Source: Arachis hypogaea | Taxonomy: Eukaryota > Streptophyta > Magnoliopsida > Fabales > Fabaceae | Direction: 5' to 3' | DNA length: 64,000 bases | Assembly: GCF_003086295.3 (NCBI RefSeq) | Contig: NC_092054.1 | Span: 35,184,393 to 35,248,392, forward strand | Shown: positions 46,834-58,794 of the stretch, one piece after another | How positions within the stretch are numbered: position 1 is the first letter of the stretch | Layout: every line of letters starts with the position of its first letter | Made by a program: the position numbers and the translations under genes | The notes under the pieces: model-generated | What the model was told of the DNA's origin: nothing | What the model saw: only the letters and a program-made list of their open reading frames with translations | The model's database searches: none

Positions 46834-47424
46834 CTATTCACTAGACTGTCCACATGGAGCTGTGGCTGATCCTTGTATATTTGAGCGCCTAGAAGCCCAT
46901 TGAGTTAATGCTTGCCCCAGTTGTTGAACGGTTGCCTGAAATTTAATTACTGTTTTCCTTAGGCGATCCTCTGCTTCTCGGGTTGCCGGACTTTGACATG
47001 CTACAAAAGAAAGTGGTGGTGGTTGGGAGTGACTGGATTGGAATTGGGGTGGTTCTATATATAGTTCATATGGCTTATAAGGTGGTTGGTATGGTGGTTG
47101 AGGGTTAGGGTCATATGGAGGTGAATGGCGGAAAGGGGCTTGTGAGTTTGGTGGTCCAAAGTTATGTTGAGAAAAGGGTTCATAGGCATATGGTGGTGGT
47201 TGTTGATAATTAAAAGAGTGCTCACCATAGCCATTGTCTTGATATGCATCACAGAATGGTTGTTGATGGTCCATTGGAGGTGGTTGTTGCCATGAGGATT
47301 GATTAAATCCTTGTGACTCCTCCCATCTTTGATTCTTCCAACGTTGATGCATATTTTCATTATAGTTTCCATTCCTAACAACAACATTGGAATCAAACTT
47401 GAAGCGAGAGGGGTGAGAATTCAT
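46834..47424 (-). CDS. Element G ORF1, Pro/Gln/Tyr-rich gag-like linker protein
   Basis: 196 aa, minus strand, MNSHPSRFKFDSNVVV start. Residues 20-140 are low complexity, rich in Pro, Gln, Tyr and Asn (QQPPPYAYEPFSQHNF, PPYQPPYKPYELYIEPP), like the disordered C-terminal part of gag in A and F but longer. Residues 150-180 (EAEDRLRKTVIKFQATVQQLGQAL) look like a short coiled coil, as follows the linker in gag of these elements. No capsid core or CCHC knuckle. The stop is TAG at 46834-46836, followed in frame by the ORF2 ATG. It may derive from the gag tail; this is inferred from composition and position only. Confidence 0.65.
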   Translation of the reverse strand: MNSHPSRFKFDSNVVVRNGNYNENMHQRWKNQRWEESQGFNQSSWQQPPPMDHQQPFCDAYQDNGYGEHSFNYQQPPPYAYEPFSQHNFGPPNSQAPFRHSPPYDPNPQPPYQPPYKPYELYIEPPQFQSSHSQPPPLSFVACQSPATREAEDRLRKTVIKFQATVQQLGQALTQWASRRSNIQGSATAPCGQSSE

Positions 47425-47765
47425 AGTAACTAATAAAAATTTAAAAACAAAAATAAAACAAATTGAAATTAAAAGGTTATTTAAAATTCGAATTTGAAAA
47501 TTAAATTTTGAATTTTGAATTTTAAATTTTTTTGAAATTTGAATTTTTGAAATTTAAAATTTGAAAATTTTTAAATTTGAATTTTGAAAAAAAATTTAAA
47601 ATTTGAAATTTTTTTTTTTGAAATTTGATTTTTGAAATAAGATAAGATAAAATAAAAATTTTAAAATAAAAAATCAATAACCTCTTAATTTAATAAAAAT
47701 AAAAATAAAAACAAATCAAAAAGCAAATATTTACAATAACCAATAATAAGGCACACGTTTGCAAT
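47425..47765 (-). other. AT-rich leader of element G
   Basis: Runs of TTTGAAATTT type between primer binding site and ORF1; no gene and no AAGTTTGGTG motif. Confidence 0.65.
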
Positions 47766-47783
47766 TCCCCGGCAACGGCGCCA
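47766..47783 (-). other. Primer binding site of element G
   Basis: Minus strand TGGCGCCGTTGCCGGGGA, tRNA-Asp type, three bases from the LTR. Confidence 0.92.
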
Positions 47784-47786
47784 TTT

Positions 47787-49235
47787 TGACGTTAGGATTT
47801 TTGCCAGTAAAGAATGTCATAAAAACAGTCGCGTTGTAGATATAGTCTCTAAACCGACAAAAATCCCTTCGTACAAACGTTTTGGTTGTCACAAGTAACA
47901 AACCCATTTAAAATTGATAACCGAGTATTCAAACCTTGGGTCGTCTTCTCAAGGAATTGCAGGGAAGTATGTTCTTATTATTGGTTATGAAGATTGTAAA
48001 TTGGGGGTTTTGGAAGTTTGGGCAATGCGCACAGGTATATTTTCGAGCAATAAAAATAAATAAATAACTGTAAAATAAACTCTTGGCAAGATATGAGAAA
48101 TTGAAAGTCCTATCCTGGTTATCCTTATCAATTGTGATGAGAATTGGATTTTTCTCCCACTTTGTTATCCTCTAACTATGCAGGTAAGTTAAGTATATGA
48201 ATTAATTATGATTCCTCAGGTCCTAGTCTTTTCTTGGGAAAGGCTAGAGTTATTGGAACTTGAATTAATTCCTGAAGAATTCCAATTTTCAATCAACAAT
48301 GAGTTTGATAACTCAAGTGTGTTCAATGACTCAACCAAAGCCAAAAGAGAAAAATGCCTACTTAAATGAAAATAATTTGGATACACAAAGAGCAGTAATA
48401 AATTAAAGAGAGCAATCATAAGTCTGAAAATACCTCAAATTATATTAAATAAAGAAATCAATTCTAACATGGAGTTCATAAATTAAATTGAGAAAGTAAA
48501 TAAAGATAAAGAACCTGGGATTGAGAGTCACTCCTAAAACTAAGAGAAATCCTAAATCCTAATCCTAAGAGAGAGGAGAGAACCTCTCTCTCTAAAAACT
48601 ACATCTACTCCTAAAATTGTGAATTATGTGAGCCTCCTTATGAATGGATGCATTCCCCTACTTTATAGCCTTTAATCTGTGTTTTCTGGGCCGCAAACTG
48701 GGTCAGAAACAGTCCAGAATTCGCTGGTTTCGAATTTTAATGCGCTGATTTCCGTCACTGCGACGCGGCCGCATGAATCATGTGGTCGCGTCACCTAGCA
48801 TTAAGGGAACTATAGCATATTATATATCAAATCGAAGCCCCGGACGTTAGCTTTCCAACGCAACTGAAACCGCGTCGTTTGGACCTCTGTAGCAAAAGTT
48901 ATAGCCATTTGAGTGCAGAGAGGTCAGGCTGGACAACTTAGCAATTTCTCCAACTTCTTGCATTCCTTCCACTTTTGCATGCTTTTTTCCCATCCTCCAA
49001 GCCATTCCTGCCTTATAATATCTGAAAACACTTAACACATATATCAAGGTATCTAATGGTAATAAGAGAGGATTAATAATAAGCAAATATAAGATCAAAG
49101 AAGCATGTTTTCAATCAAAGCACATAATTAGGAAGACAAACGTAAAACCATGCAAATAGTATGAATAAGTGGGTAAAGAGTTAATAAAAACCACTCAATT
49201 GAGCACAAGATAAACCATAAAATAGTGGTTTATCA
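47787..49235 (-). repeat. Element G 5' LTR
   Basis: TGACGTTAGG ... GGTTTATCA, same length as the other LTR. The few differences seen include C/T at the fourth base. Confidence 0.92.
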
Positions 49236-49323
49236 GAACGATAACCCGCTCCCGTGGTATTACTTGGTATGACTCAGTGTAATTGCCGATCGTTTGTGGT
49301 TTTGAAAATTTGCATCAAGTTTT

Positions 49324-49341
49324 TGGCGCCGTTGCCGGGGA
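49324..49341 (+). other. Primer binding site of element F
   Basis: TGGCGCCGTTGCCGGGGA six bases after the LTR F end at 49317. Leader follows until H at 49489. Confidence 0.9.
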
Positions 49342-49488
49342 TTAATTGAGATTAACAACAAATCAATCAATTGATTACCTAGATTAGACACTTTTCTTTC
49401 TTATTATTTATTATTTTAGTTACATCACTGGGGATTTTCTTCACTTTGACATAGAGAATCCCAATATTTCTTGTTTTTTGTGCAAGTG

Positions 49489-50979
49489 TGATGAGCGGAT
49501 ATTTTATACACTTTTTGACATCATTTTAATATAGTTTTCGTTATGTTTTGTTTAAGTTTTATTAAGTTTTCTTAGGTTTTAGTGCAAAATTCATATTTTT
49601 GGATTCTACTTTGAGTTTTTGTATTTTCTGGTGATTTCAGGTATTTTTTGGCTGAAATTGAGGAGCTTTAGCAGACGTCTGATTCAGAAGCCGAGAAAGG
49701 ACTGCAGATATTGTCAGGATCTGATCTCCATGCACTCGGAAGAGCTTTTCTAGAGTTACAGAGGTCCAAATCGTGCGCTCTCAATGGCTATGGAAAGCTA
49801 ACATCCAGGGCTTTCCAGAAATATATAATAATCTATATCTTGTTTCAGAAATGAAGGCCCAAAACTGGCATTCAACGCCAACCACCAGCCCCATTCCTAG
49901 CATTCAACGCCCACAAAGGAGCAACTGGAGTTCAACGCCCAAAAGGGGGTCCCTAGGCAGCGTTCAACGCCCCCAGGGGACATTAGCAGGTGGGAAACAC
50001 ATAAACTCAGCCCAAACACTCACCAAGTGGGCCCTAGAAGTGGATTTTCGCACTGTCAACTTAGTTTATCTTATTTCTGTAATCCTTAGTCATTAGATTA
50101 GTATATATAGGAGAAGATCACTCATGTTAATTATCTTCTTCCTCCCCCATTCGAATACTTTACTACTTTTGTATAGTATGAGTCACTAACCTCCTAGGTT
50201 AAGGTTAGGAGCTCTGCTGAGTTTTATGGATTAATAAAAGTACTACTGTTCTATTTCAATCCGTGTTTGATTCTCTCCTAAGATGTATCTTCATTCTTCA
50301 ACCTAATGAATGAGTTGAACCATCACAAGTTATCTCTATTCTACATGGGTTCAGTGAGCGTCTTTAATCGGATATTACTAAACCACTAGCTTGAGGATAC
50401 GTCTCTTAGACGGCTAATCCACGACTTCATTAGGGATTTCTCGAGACATCAGTTTAGCCGAGGTATAGGGAGATTAAGGTCTTTGTGGTAAAGGCTGAAA
50501 CCAAGGCGCAGCATTCTCTGATCCAGAAGATTCAACCTTGTCTCTGCCATTTTGAGTAGGATCACCAATGGATTGAACTGCAGGAGCTTCACCCTCATTC
50601 ATACTGGATGGGCAGTAAACCTGGTGTTCAGCCTAGAGGAAGATTGGTGACCGCTAAAACCGGTGTTGATCACATACAGCCTGCTATAGAAGAAATCATT
50701 CATAGTTGGAGTAGACAGTAAGAAAGTATTGATCCAGAAGAACAAAGCATCTCTGAAGTCTTAACCATCCTCCTATCATTAGATTCACAACCACTGAGTA
50801 ACGTTATCTTTATTTTACCTTACTTTTATGCACTTAAACAACTACATAACTTTTCTATCCGCCTAACTAAGATTTACAAGATAACCACTGTTTGATCTAA
50901 GCTGACAATCCTCAGGTATTACTTGGACGACCCACTGCACTTGCTAGTTCAGTTGTGCGAAGTTAAATTCCGCGCACCA
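49489..50979 (+). repeat. Element H 5' LTR
   Basis: TGATGAGCGGATATTT ... CCGCGCACCA. Palindrome array 49865-49980. TATA-like TATATATA at 50102-50109. Confidence 0.9.
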
Positions 50980-50985
50980 AGTTTT

Positions 50986-51003
50986 TGGTGCCGTTGCCGG
51001 GGA
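50986..51003 (+). other. Primer binding site of element H
   Basis: TGGTGCCGTTGCCGGGGA, tRNA-Asp type with one mismatch (T for C at the fourth base). Confidence 0.85.
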
Positions 51004-51264
51004 TTGTTCAAGTTTGAACAAACTAACGGATTATCTTGTTGTTTAGATTAGGTATTCTTTATATTTTATTTGCTCTTTTGTTTGTGTCTTTTGTTTTCTT
51101 TTTAAAAATTTTTCAAAACCTTTTCTGTTTTTGTCTATGTATTTTCTTTTGATTTTCTTACTTTGAGTCTAACCTATTTCTTGTTTTCTTTTTCAAAAAT
51201 TTTTCAAAACCCTTTCTTTTCTTTAGTAGTCTTTACCTTTTGTTTGAATCTTGTGTCAAAATTC

Positions 51265-51650
51265 TTAAGTTTGGTGTCTTGTTGGTTTTTCTTTCCTTTA
51301 GTTTTTCGAAAACTATTCTTGGTGCTCTTCCTTGTATTCGAAATTGTTCTTGCTATTTTTCCTATTTGATTTTAAAAATTCTAAGTTTGGTGTCTTTTAG
51401 TGTTTTTCATTTAAAATTTCCGAAATTGGTGTCCTTGATTTCCAAAAGTTTTAAGTTTGGTGTCTCTTTGCATTTTTTTTCTTAAATTTTCGAAAAGTGT
51501 TCTTGAGTGTTCTTCATTGTGTTCGGATTGTTCTTGGTATTTTTCTTAGTTTGATCTTAAAATTTTCAAGTTTGGTGTCTTTTTATGTTTTTCCTCCAAA
51601 ATTTTCGAAAATTATAGCCTTTAATTTCAAAATTTTTTAAGTTTGGTGTC
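51265..51650 (+). repeat. 186-bp higher-order leader repeat in H
   Basis: AAGTTTGGTGTC motif copies begin near 51265, 51381, 51451, 51567 and 51637, spacings 116, 70, 116, 70. Two 186-bp units (51265-51450, 51451-51636) plus the start of a third. Each has TTTTCGAAAA-type palindromes between motifs. The leader then continues at 56218 after I. Confidence 0.75.
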
Positions 51651-52748
51651 TTTTAGTGTTTGTCTTTTTAATTTTTCAAATTTTAAAAAATTCAATATTT
51701 TCAAATTTTAAAATTTCTTGTTATCTTTTCAAATTTTTTCTTTTAATTTGATTGGTTCTTATCTTATCTGTAACACCCTAACTACCAAAGCTCACGCTTC
51801 CTGCTGCGCAACTCTGATAGCTCGGCCATTACGACGACACTTATAATATTTAATACTAAAATATGAGCCTGTTTTAGACTTTAAACCGCAACACCGCTCC
51901 CAACAACACTTTCATCCGATAACATACATCCATAAATACCATACAACTTACAAAACTCATAAAGAGTACATCCGTATATATATACAAATATATATATAAA
52001 TAATATTACAAACATAATCCAATACAATACAAAGCATCTCAACAACAACAAAATGAACTCTTCGTAACTTCTGCGCCCATATCCTGAAAGGGGAAAAATG
52101 TAGGGGGTGAGAACATCATCCTCGAAAGGGTTCTCAGTAGAGGGTTTTTGGGAATTATTGTAATAGGATACGTGAAGATAACCGCACCAGTGATACATAA
52201 CCGTCTTATGCCTCTTTTCAAAAACAACGGTTTACAATGAAAGTAAAGTCGGAAATCTTTTCGGAAAGAAGAACCGTTCAATTCTCAAAAACTCAAAAGC
52301 CTTTCAAGACGGTTTATCTATGTGGAACCAAAATAGCCTTTCATAATTTTATTCCAAACCAGAAACACAAAACCGAAATCAACCATCAATTCATCTCTTT
52401 CCAACCACGGCCCTAGGCCCAAACAATCCAACCAACAACCAGTCACCACAATCCGACAGAGTCCCAGATGCAAACACAGATAGGAAGTTCAAGCACAAAC
52501 AAACAGTTATTACAAGTAGAACAGTTAGCAATTAATCACATAGGCAAACCAAGTATAATATGCACACCCAACCAATGTCACACAAATGCATATGATGCAT
52601 GCCTGTCCCTAGTGGCTGATGATATCATCTGTCGGTTATAGAGCCAACCCGACAAGTCCTAGTAGCTAACCATTGGACTGTCCCTCTGTCGTGCATCCCC
52701 AACTCGAGTTATACTCATCATAAACTTGATCATAATCATGATCCATAT

Positions 52749-52802
52749 CCATCACCCTCATTGGTGAATATTTATCCATCACCATCACTGGTGAATATTT
52801 AT
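52749..52802. repeat. 27-bp tandem duplication in I
   Basis: CCATCACC(C/A)TCA(T/C)TGGTGAATATTTAT twice in a row. Each unit is itself partly palindromic (TCACC...GGTGA). Confidence 0.8.
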
Positions 52803-53020
52803 GGGGGCGAGCTCATCCGGGGCTTTCACAGTGCCCGGCCACACTTACGACATAGGGTCAACAGAGTATCAAGTCTCAACCTGGAGCACGTGGTGGCTAG
52901 CCACTGCTACTACCCAGGGAAACTTGTATCTCAGATAGTGGAAGTGCAAAATCACAATTATCAATATCTCAGCATATATGCATTCATTCTCAGCCATGGA
53001 TCAACATCCATCTTAGCCAT

Positions 53021-53142
53021 CCGGCTCACGGTTCAATCCAGAACCAGCCAATATTGATAAATAATACACAGCCATTCCGGCTCACGGTTCAATCCAGAAC
53101 CAGCCAATATTCATAAATCATACACAGCCATTCCGGCTCACG
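53021..53142. repeat. 56-bp tandem repeat in I
   Basis: Units start CCGGCTCACGGTTCAATCC at 53021 and 53077, and a partial one at 53133. Confidence 0.85.
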
Positions 53143-56100
53143 ATAAAACAGCACTTCCACATTCAAAATCATCAAATTCATGAAATCGGCATTTAAGCCA
53201 TAAATCACTTTCTCAATTCATTTAACTTTGAAATCAAGTTTCAACTCTTTTCAGCCTTGGCTTTAAAGATCTCATTTCTCAAATCATCTCAGGCTCATAA
53301 GCCACTTTTACTCAAGGTAAATTCCCCTTTTAAAAACAATGCCACTCTCGGCATCCTCTTTCCAAAACTTCCATAATCATGGTAAGTTAAAAGCCTCTTT
53401 GAGATATTCAAAATCACCCATCCAACAATGGGATTTTATAATAAAAGTTTCTCGGCAGAGTCCCAAGTCTTTAGGGGAGAATAACATAACTCATTTCGCC
53501 AAATTCATTTAAAATCATTAAAACATTGGCTTTCCGATTTGAGTAATAAAATAGGATCTAAGCCAAACCGAGTCACGTAATCATTTACTTCTTTCAAAGC
53601 CATTTCCTTTACTTAGGCAAAACCAGCTTCAACCCCTATGATAAATTCTAAAGCGTTTCAACTGTTCAAAATTGTTTTAGTCTTGCAAAAGTTCAGAGTT
53701 CAAAGTGTACTTAAAACCTTTCTCAAAACATTTCAAAATAAAACTTGTCAATAGACATTCAGGTTCTTTCAAAGTCATTGAAACTTCTTTAATTGAAACC
53801 CCCAAGTCAAATTCAAAGGCATAAACCCTTTTCACATCCAAACAGCTTTAAAACACAAGTTTCATCTAAATAACCTTCTCCTGAAAGAGATACAATGCCT
53901 TTCTTAAGAAGCAAGACTAAATCACAATTTCCTCTTTATTAGTTCATTTCGAAAGCATGAATCATCCTTTTCTCGATAATTCAAATAAAATAGTAGAAGT
54001 CTTTAACTCATCATTTTCCAGACAACATTTCAATAAAGACTTGGATTTTATAGAAATTTCGGCAGCACCTCCCCTAAAACTTGGACTTTTGCCACCCGGT
54101 TCGGGTCCCAACTAAACCGTTTCTCATTCCTTTTCAACAGCTCAAAACCAGAAATCAATTCAAAAGCAAGCTAAATCCAACAGTCGCCTCAATGGCATAC
54201 CTCAAAGAAACCATTTCAAAAATCAACTCAATATCAACCGATTTAACTCATTTATAAAGCTTTAAAGAATCGGTTCAGCAATAAATCATTTATCAAAACC
54301 AGAGCAATTAAAGCAACCCAGGCTGAATTTCAAGAGCATTCTATCTTTCACATCATCAAAATAATTGACTCAATTCAAACCAATCCTCAACGGATTAAAC
54401 TCATTTCAAATATTTAAAGAATCAACTTCAAACATTACATTTCACAAGCCACACAACAATTCAGCCAAACCAACATCCATAGTCATTCGAGTCAATCAAT
54501 TGATACATAAGGCAGATACAATCACCAAATACACAATATCTCACATCAGTACCTATATGTAATAATTCCAATAATAAATTATAGTTTTTAGAAAGCGCCC
54601 CTACCTCAAAACGCAAATCCATAATCCAAATGCGTCACAGAATCCTTTTCGCCTCAGCCCGAGATCAACAATCGAAATTCCGGCAACCAAAACCTTGGTT
54701 CCAAGCCACTTTCGCAACAGTCTCAACACTCTAATCGCAACATACAACAACCGAAACTCAATCGTATAGCGATTAATGCCACAAACCTCAGCGTATGATA
54801 ACAGAACAGTAACTAAAGGACTTTCAAATCGAAAACGCTTACCGAACCGAAGGAGGAACGGCTGAACCGACACAGCCGTGGTCTCTGAACCGGCTCGGCG
54901 GCAGCCGGCAGCCACCTCAAGCGGCAGCGGCGACAATTTCCAATCACGATGACTAAAACCAACAGGCAGTGACCATAGTAACCTCGGAATTCAAAAATGA
55001 CAGAAACCCCAAATAAAACCCTTACCGGCATTGGATCTCGACGGCGGCAGAGGCATTTTTCGGCGACGGCAGCGGGGTCTCAAGTGGCAGAAATGGCCAG
55101 AAGCTCCGGTGTGGTTCCGGCAGCCACAACCACTTCTCCGGCAGCCATTCACGACAGGCGACGACCACCGCAGCAGCTGGCTGGACGGCGGCAGCTTCTG
55201 ATGGCAATGGAAGCTCCGGCGGCGTCGCAATTGGCTTTCCCCCTCTCTCTCGCGTCGGGTTCTTCTCAGACGACGGTGGCGTCCTCCATTACTGGCGCTA
55301 GGGCACGACGGCGACGCCAGGTTGAGACGGAATGGCGATGGCGAAGGCACGAGTAGCGGCGGCGGCGCGACGCTCTTCGTGAAGCCTTCCTCCCTTCTCA
55401 CGCGCATGCCCTCCCGTCAGACTCTTCCTCTCTCGCCTCAGTTCCGATCTGTGACGGAGGCGACTCGTGAACAGCAGCGGCGGCCTCAACTGGGCAGGGC
55501 GCGGCGGCAGAACGGCTCCCCACGTGTGGCTCTCGGCGGTGGCGGCAAAACCCAGTGGCGCCGGCAGACAGCCCCCTTCCTCCCTTCTCTCTTCCGTTCT
55601 CCCGATTTCTGCCTTCCCTTTCTTTCTCTTCGTTGGTTTCTCAAAGAACAGTGTGTGTGTGTGTTTCGCATAGGGCTGCGCAGAAGGAGGATGAAGGAAA
55701 GCCTGGAGGCTGCGCAGCGTGAAGGAGGTTGGTTTTAGGGAATGGGTGTATCAAAATTAGGGTTAGGGTTACTTTTGTAATTTCAAATAAAAGTAGGGGT
55801 AATATAGTAATTGAAACTCAATTAAATTCAACACTAATTATATATAGAAAATACTATTTGTTCATCACTTTCACAAATTATTTTCAACAAAACGTCCAAA
55901 TCAAATAATTAGAAGTAATATACTTAATTTCTTCATTTTTCCAAAATAGCAGTATTAATATTTAAAATATTACTCATCTAATCCAAACCATATAAAATCC
56001 TTATTATTTCATAACTATCAACTTTATACTTTAAATATAGAAAATAATCCAATAATTATAAAATTGGATAATAATCCAATAACTTATCTCAAATCCAATA

Positions 56101-56222
56101 AGTCAAAACTTGCCTTAATTACTTTTAATAAAATAATTTCTGAAATTAAGGCTATAAATAACCATATGATCTGAGACTTGATCATAATAAGATTTTTCAA
56201 AAGTTCTGGGCCTTACATTATC

Positions 56223-57033
56223 TTTCTTTTAAAATTTAAAATTCAAAACTTTTTCAAATCTTTATCTTATCTTTGGTTATCTTTCTTTAAATTTCAAATC
56301 ATTATCTTATCTTATCTTAATTTTAAATTTCAAAATCAAATCTTTTTAAAAATCAAATCTTTTTCAAACATTTATCTTATCTTGTTTCAATTTCAAAATT
56401 CAAAGATTCAAAATTCAAGTTTTCAAAATTCAATTTTCAAATTTTAAATTTTAAATTTCAAGATTCAAAATTTAAAATTCAAATTTCAAATCCTATCTTT
56501 TCAAATCTTTTTCAAATCTTTTTCAAAATCTTTAAATTTTAAATCTTATCTTTCTTAATCCTTTTTAAATCTTTACCTTATCTTTCTTTTTGAATTTAAA
56601 ACTTTTAAATTTTAAATCTTTACTTTCTTTCAACTTTTAAAATTCAAAATTTTTTCCTTTTAATTTCAAAATCAAATCTTTTATTTTGTTCTTAGATCTT
56701 GTTAATTAGTTAGTTACTTGTTTTATCTTTTATTCTCCTTTCTCTTTTCTCTTTTTCAAAGCTTCCTAACTACTTTCTCTTTCTTCTTTTTCGAAAATTC
56801 CCTCTTTGATTTTAAATCTTGTTAGTTAATTGATTGTCATATCTTTTCTTAATCTTTCCTTTTCTTTTTTAATTATTTTTTTATTATTTTCGAATTAGTT
56901 TTCCATTTTTATTTTATTTATTTATTTAATTTTCGAAAAAAAATAATTCTTGTCTCTTTTCTTCTTTTTGGTATCTCACAAGGAGCTCTCTATACTCTGA
57001 CATAGAGACTCTCCACTTTTCTTTGTCTCTTGT
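56223..57033 (+). other. Second part of the H leader
   Basis: AT-rich TTTCAAATCTTTATCTTATC runs up to gag; no coding sequence. Confidence 0.65.
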
Positions 57034-58040
57034 TTGTATATGCAGGAACAGGAAGAGTGCACTATGGATCTAGAGGAAGAGGCACAACAAAGAAGAACCT
57101 TGGGGTCTTATACAACCCCCACCCCTGACTTCTATGGAAGCAGTATTAGTATACCTCCTATTAGAGTAGCTCACTTTGAGCTCAACCCACAACTAATCAC
57201 ATTAGTGCAGCAAAATTATCAGTTTCAGGGACTTCCTCAAGAGGAGCCCATAGAATTCCTTGCAGATTTCCTGCAATATGCTGACACAGTGTACACTGAT
57301 GGAGTAGACCAAGATGTCTACAGGTTGTTGCTCTTTCCATTTGCTGTTAAACGCCAAGCAAAGAGGTGGTTGGATAATCAACCCAAATCAAGCATGAAAA
57401 CATGGAGTCAGCTGGTGGATAAGTTCTTGAATCAATACTTTCCACCAAAGAAGCTAACCCAGTTAAGACTGGACATTCAAGGCTTTAAACAAGAAGATAA
57501 TAAATCCATTTATGATGCTTGGGGGAGGTACAGAATGATGCTACGGAAATGCCCTACTGAAATATTTTCAAAATGGCTAAAGTTAGACATCTTTTACTAT
57601 GGACTCACAGTTGAGGAAGCTCACGAGCTCATTGAGATAGTTGCCAGCAATCAGCATCTGTACTCATCTAATGAGACTCCAATGAAATGAGAGGTTAAGA
57701 CAGTGACAACTGAGTCAGACCCTCCTGAGCAAAGTGACTCATTAACCCAGCAACTACACTTCCTTGCACAACAAATATTGAAATTTCAAGAGATGCTGCA
57801 ATAAGCCTGAGCCTCTAACAGAGCTATAGAGGCACAGTTGAGTCAAACTAGACAGCACTTATCTGAACAGATAAGAGAAGAGTGTCTAGCCTTCATTAGT
57901 ACCAAGGAGGCTGAGCCTCAGGTGGTACACACTGTTGAAAAACTAAATGAAGAAGAGGCTCAAGAAGAGGCTGGAAGCACATTGTTGCACACCCCTCTGA
58001 TGGGAAGAAATTCTGAAGTACCACACCCTCAGAAGACCTA
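57034..58040 (+). pseudogene. gag: Element H gag
   Basis: 57034-57690 is open (218 aa). The start is uncertain: MYMQEQEECTMDLEEE offers a later Met at 57064. Capsid core: FQGLPQEEPIEFLADFL, LLLFPFAVKRQAKRWLDNQP, FLNQYFPPKKLTQLRLDIQGF. Near 57605 about 20 residues found in A (between FYDGLS and AEAQELI) are missing in frame. A TGA at 57688-57690, TAA and TGA near 57801-57807 and TAA near 58039 break the rest, which is a Gln-rich and acidic linker. Confidence 0.85.
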
Positions 58041-58539
58041 AAAGGAGACCAAGGACGAGCACTGCTCACAGTCCTTGGACGGCTCTAAAAAGCTACAAAG
58101 CAATAGTCCTTTTTCAGAGGTTGTGGAGCAATGGTCTCTATCTATTGGAGGAAACCTCTCTGATGCAAAAAGAGGTGAATTAGTGATGAGGTTACAGAAG
58201 GATTACATGATTATCAAGGTCCTTCAACCTCCATTACCCCCTGACAAAGGAGGTACAACCATTCAAAATACAATACTGAAGCCTCCTCCCTTGGTGAAAA
58301 CTCATACAGTTTCCCCAAATATTAAACTTAAGTTTGGTGTTAGGCAGTCACCACCCACCAAGGAGGAAGGTCCCAAGAAAAAGATGTATAGGGGATGGAG
58401 AAACAATACAATCCCTACCCTAATAAGTAAAGAGAATCAAGCTTACCACACTAAAAGAAAGCTTGTTAGGAGGAATTCAAATCTGAGGGCACTAATCTCC
58501 TCCTCTTCTCCCATGGAGTCATTTCTGTTAACCAACTAG
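58041..58539 (+). pseudogene. Element H protease tail, catalytic part deleted
   Basis: The open stretch 58075-58539 reads AKRGELVMRLQKD, matching the segment after the flap in A (NRGELVLQLNED), then a basic tail with IKLKFGV at the place of NSKFGV. The Asp-Leu-Gly active site and the flap are absent: gag linker joins directly to the tail. Confidence 0.7.
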
Positions 58540-58597
58540 AAAAAGAGGAAGAAAGTCAGCAATCGAATGTCAAGCTAATGACATTAAAGAAGCACTT

Positions 58598-58615
58598 GTT
58601 GGGGGGCAACCCAAC
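58598..58615 (+). other. Post-stop hairpin of element H
   Basis: GTTGGG-GGGCAA-CCCAAC, 59 nt after the stop at 58539, with upstream ATTAAAGAAGCACTT. Confidence 0.75.
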
Positions 58616-58794
58616 CATGAGTAGAGTATTTCTATTCTTATTTCTTTTGTTTATTTTCATTTGAGTTTATTTTAGTTTATTTTTAGAGTTTTTTCTTTCT
58701 TTTTAATGTTTGTGATCATGTGCAGTAGTTAGAACAAAAACAGAAATAGTCAGAACTAGAAACAGAACACCCTGGAGCAGAGACCTTATTGTCA

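Larger units (their letters stand above)
41485..49235 (-). mobile_element. Element G: non-autonomous lineage-1 element (7751 bp), minus strand
   Basis: LTRs 41485-42933 and 47787-49235 are both exactly 1449 bp and nearly identical by eye, flanked by GAACG (41480-41484, 49236-49240). Minus order: LTR, primer binding site, ORF1, ORF2, hairpin, GACGCG array, truncated accessory ORF, internal module, tail, hairpin, polypurine tract, LTR. There is no reverse transcriptase or integrase. It shares tract, array and accessory ORF start with B, which suggests a B-like partner. It is inserted in LTR F. Confidence 0.93.
37862..49317 (+). repeat. Element F 5' LTR, interrupted by G
   Basis: The 3' end TTGCATCA at 49317 is firm because it abuts a primer binding site. 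The 5' end is inferred. It shares with lineage-2 LTRs the phrase 'ggttaaggttaggagctct' (near 40850). TATA-like TATAAAAG at 39168-39175. The interior shows no genes. Confidence 0.65.
51769..56217. mobile_element. Element I: probable solo LTR of a long-LTR chromovirus (4449 bp)
   Basis: TGTAACACCC ... GGGCCTTACA with TTATC on both sides (51764-51768, 56218-56222). No primer binding site, polypurine tract, gag or pol inside. The long-LTR structure and the TGTAACACCC start resemble Tekay/Del-type elements. A GC-rich island (54880-55700) gives overlapping ORFs on both strands without recognisable domains. Orientation cannot be fixed without a full copy. Confidence 0.7.

Noticed and set aside
54601..55738. 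Cluster of ORFs of 100-138 aa on both strands in a GC-rich stretch
   Set aside because: Overlapping frames on both strands with Arg/Ser/Pro-rich composition; produced by CGG-rich sequence inside element I.
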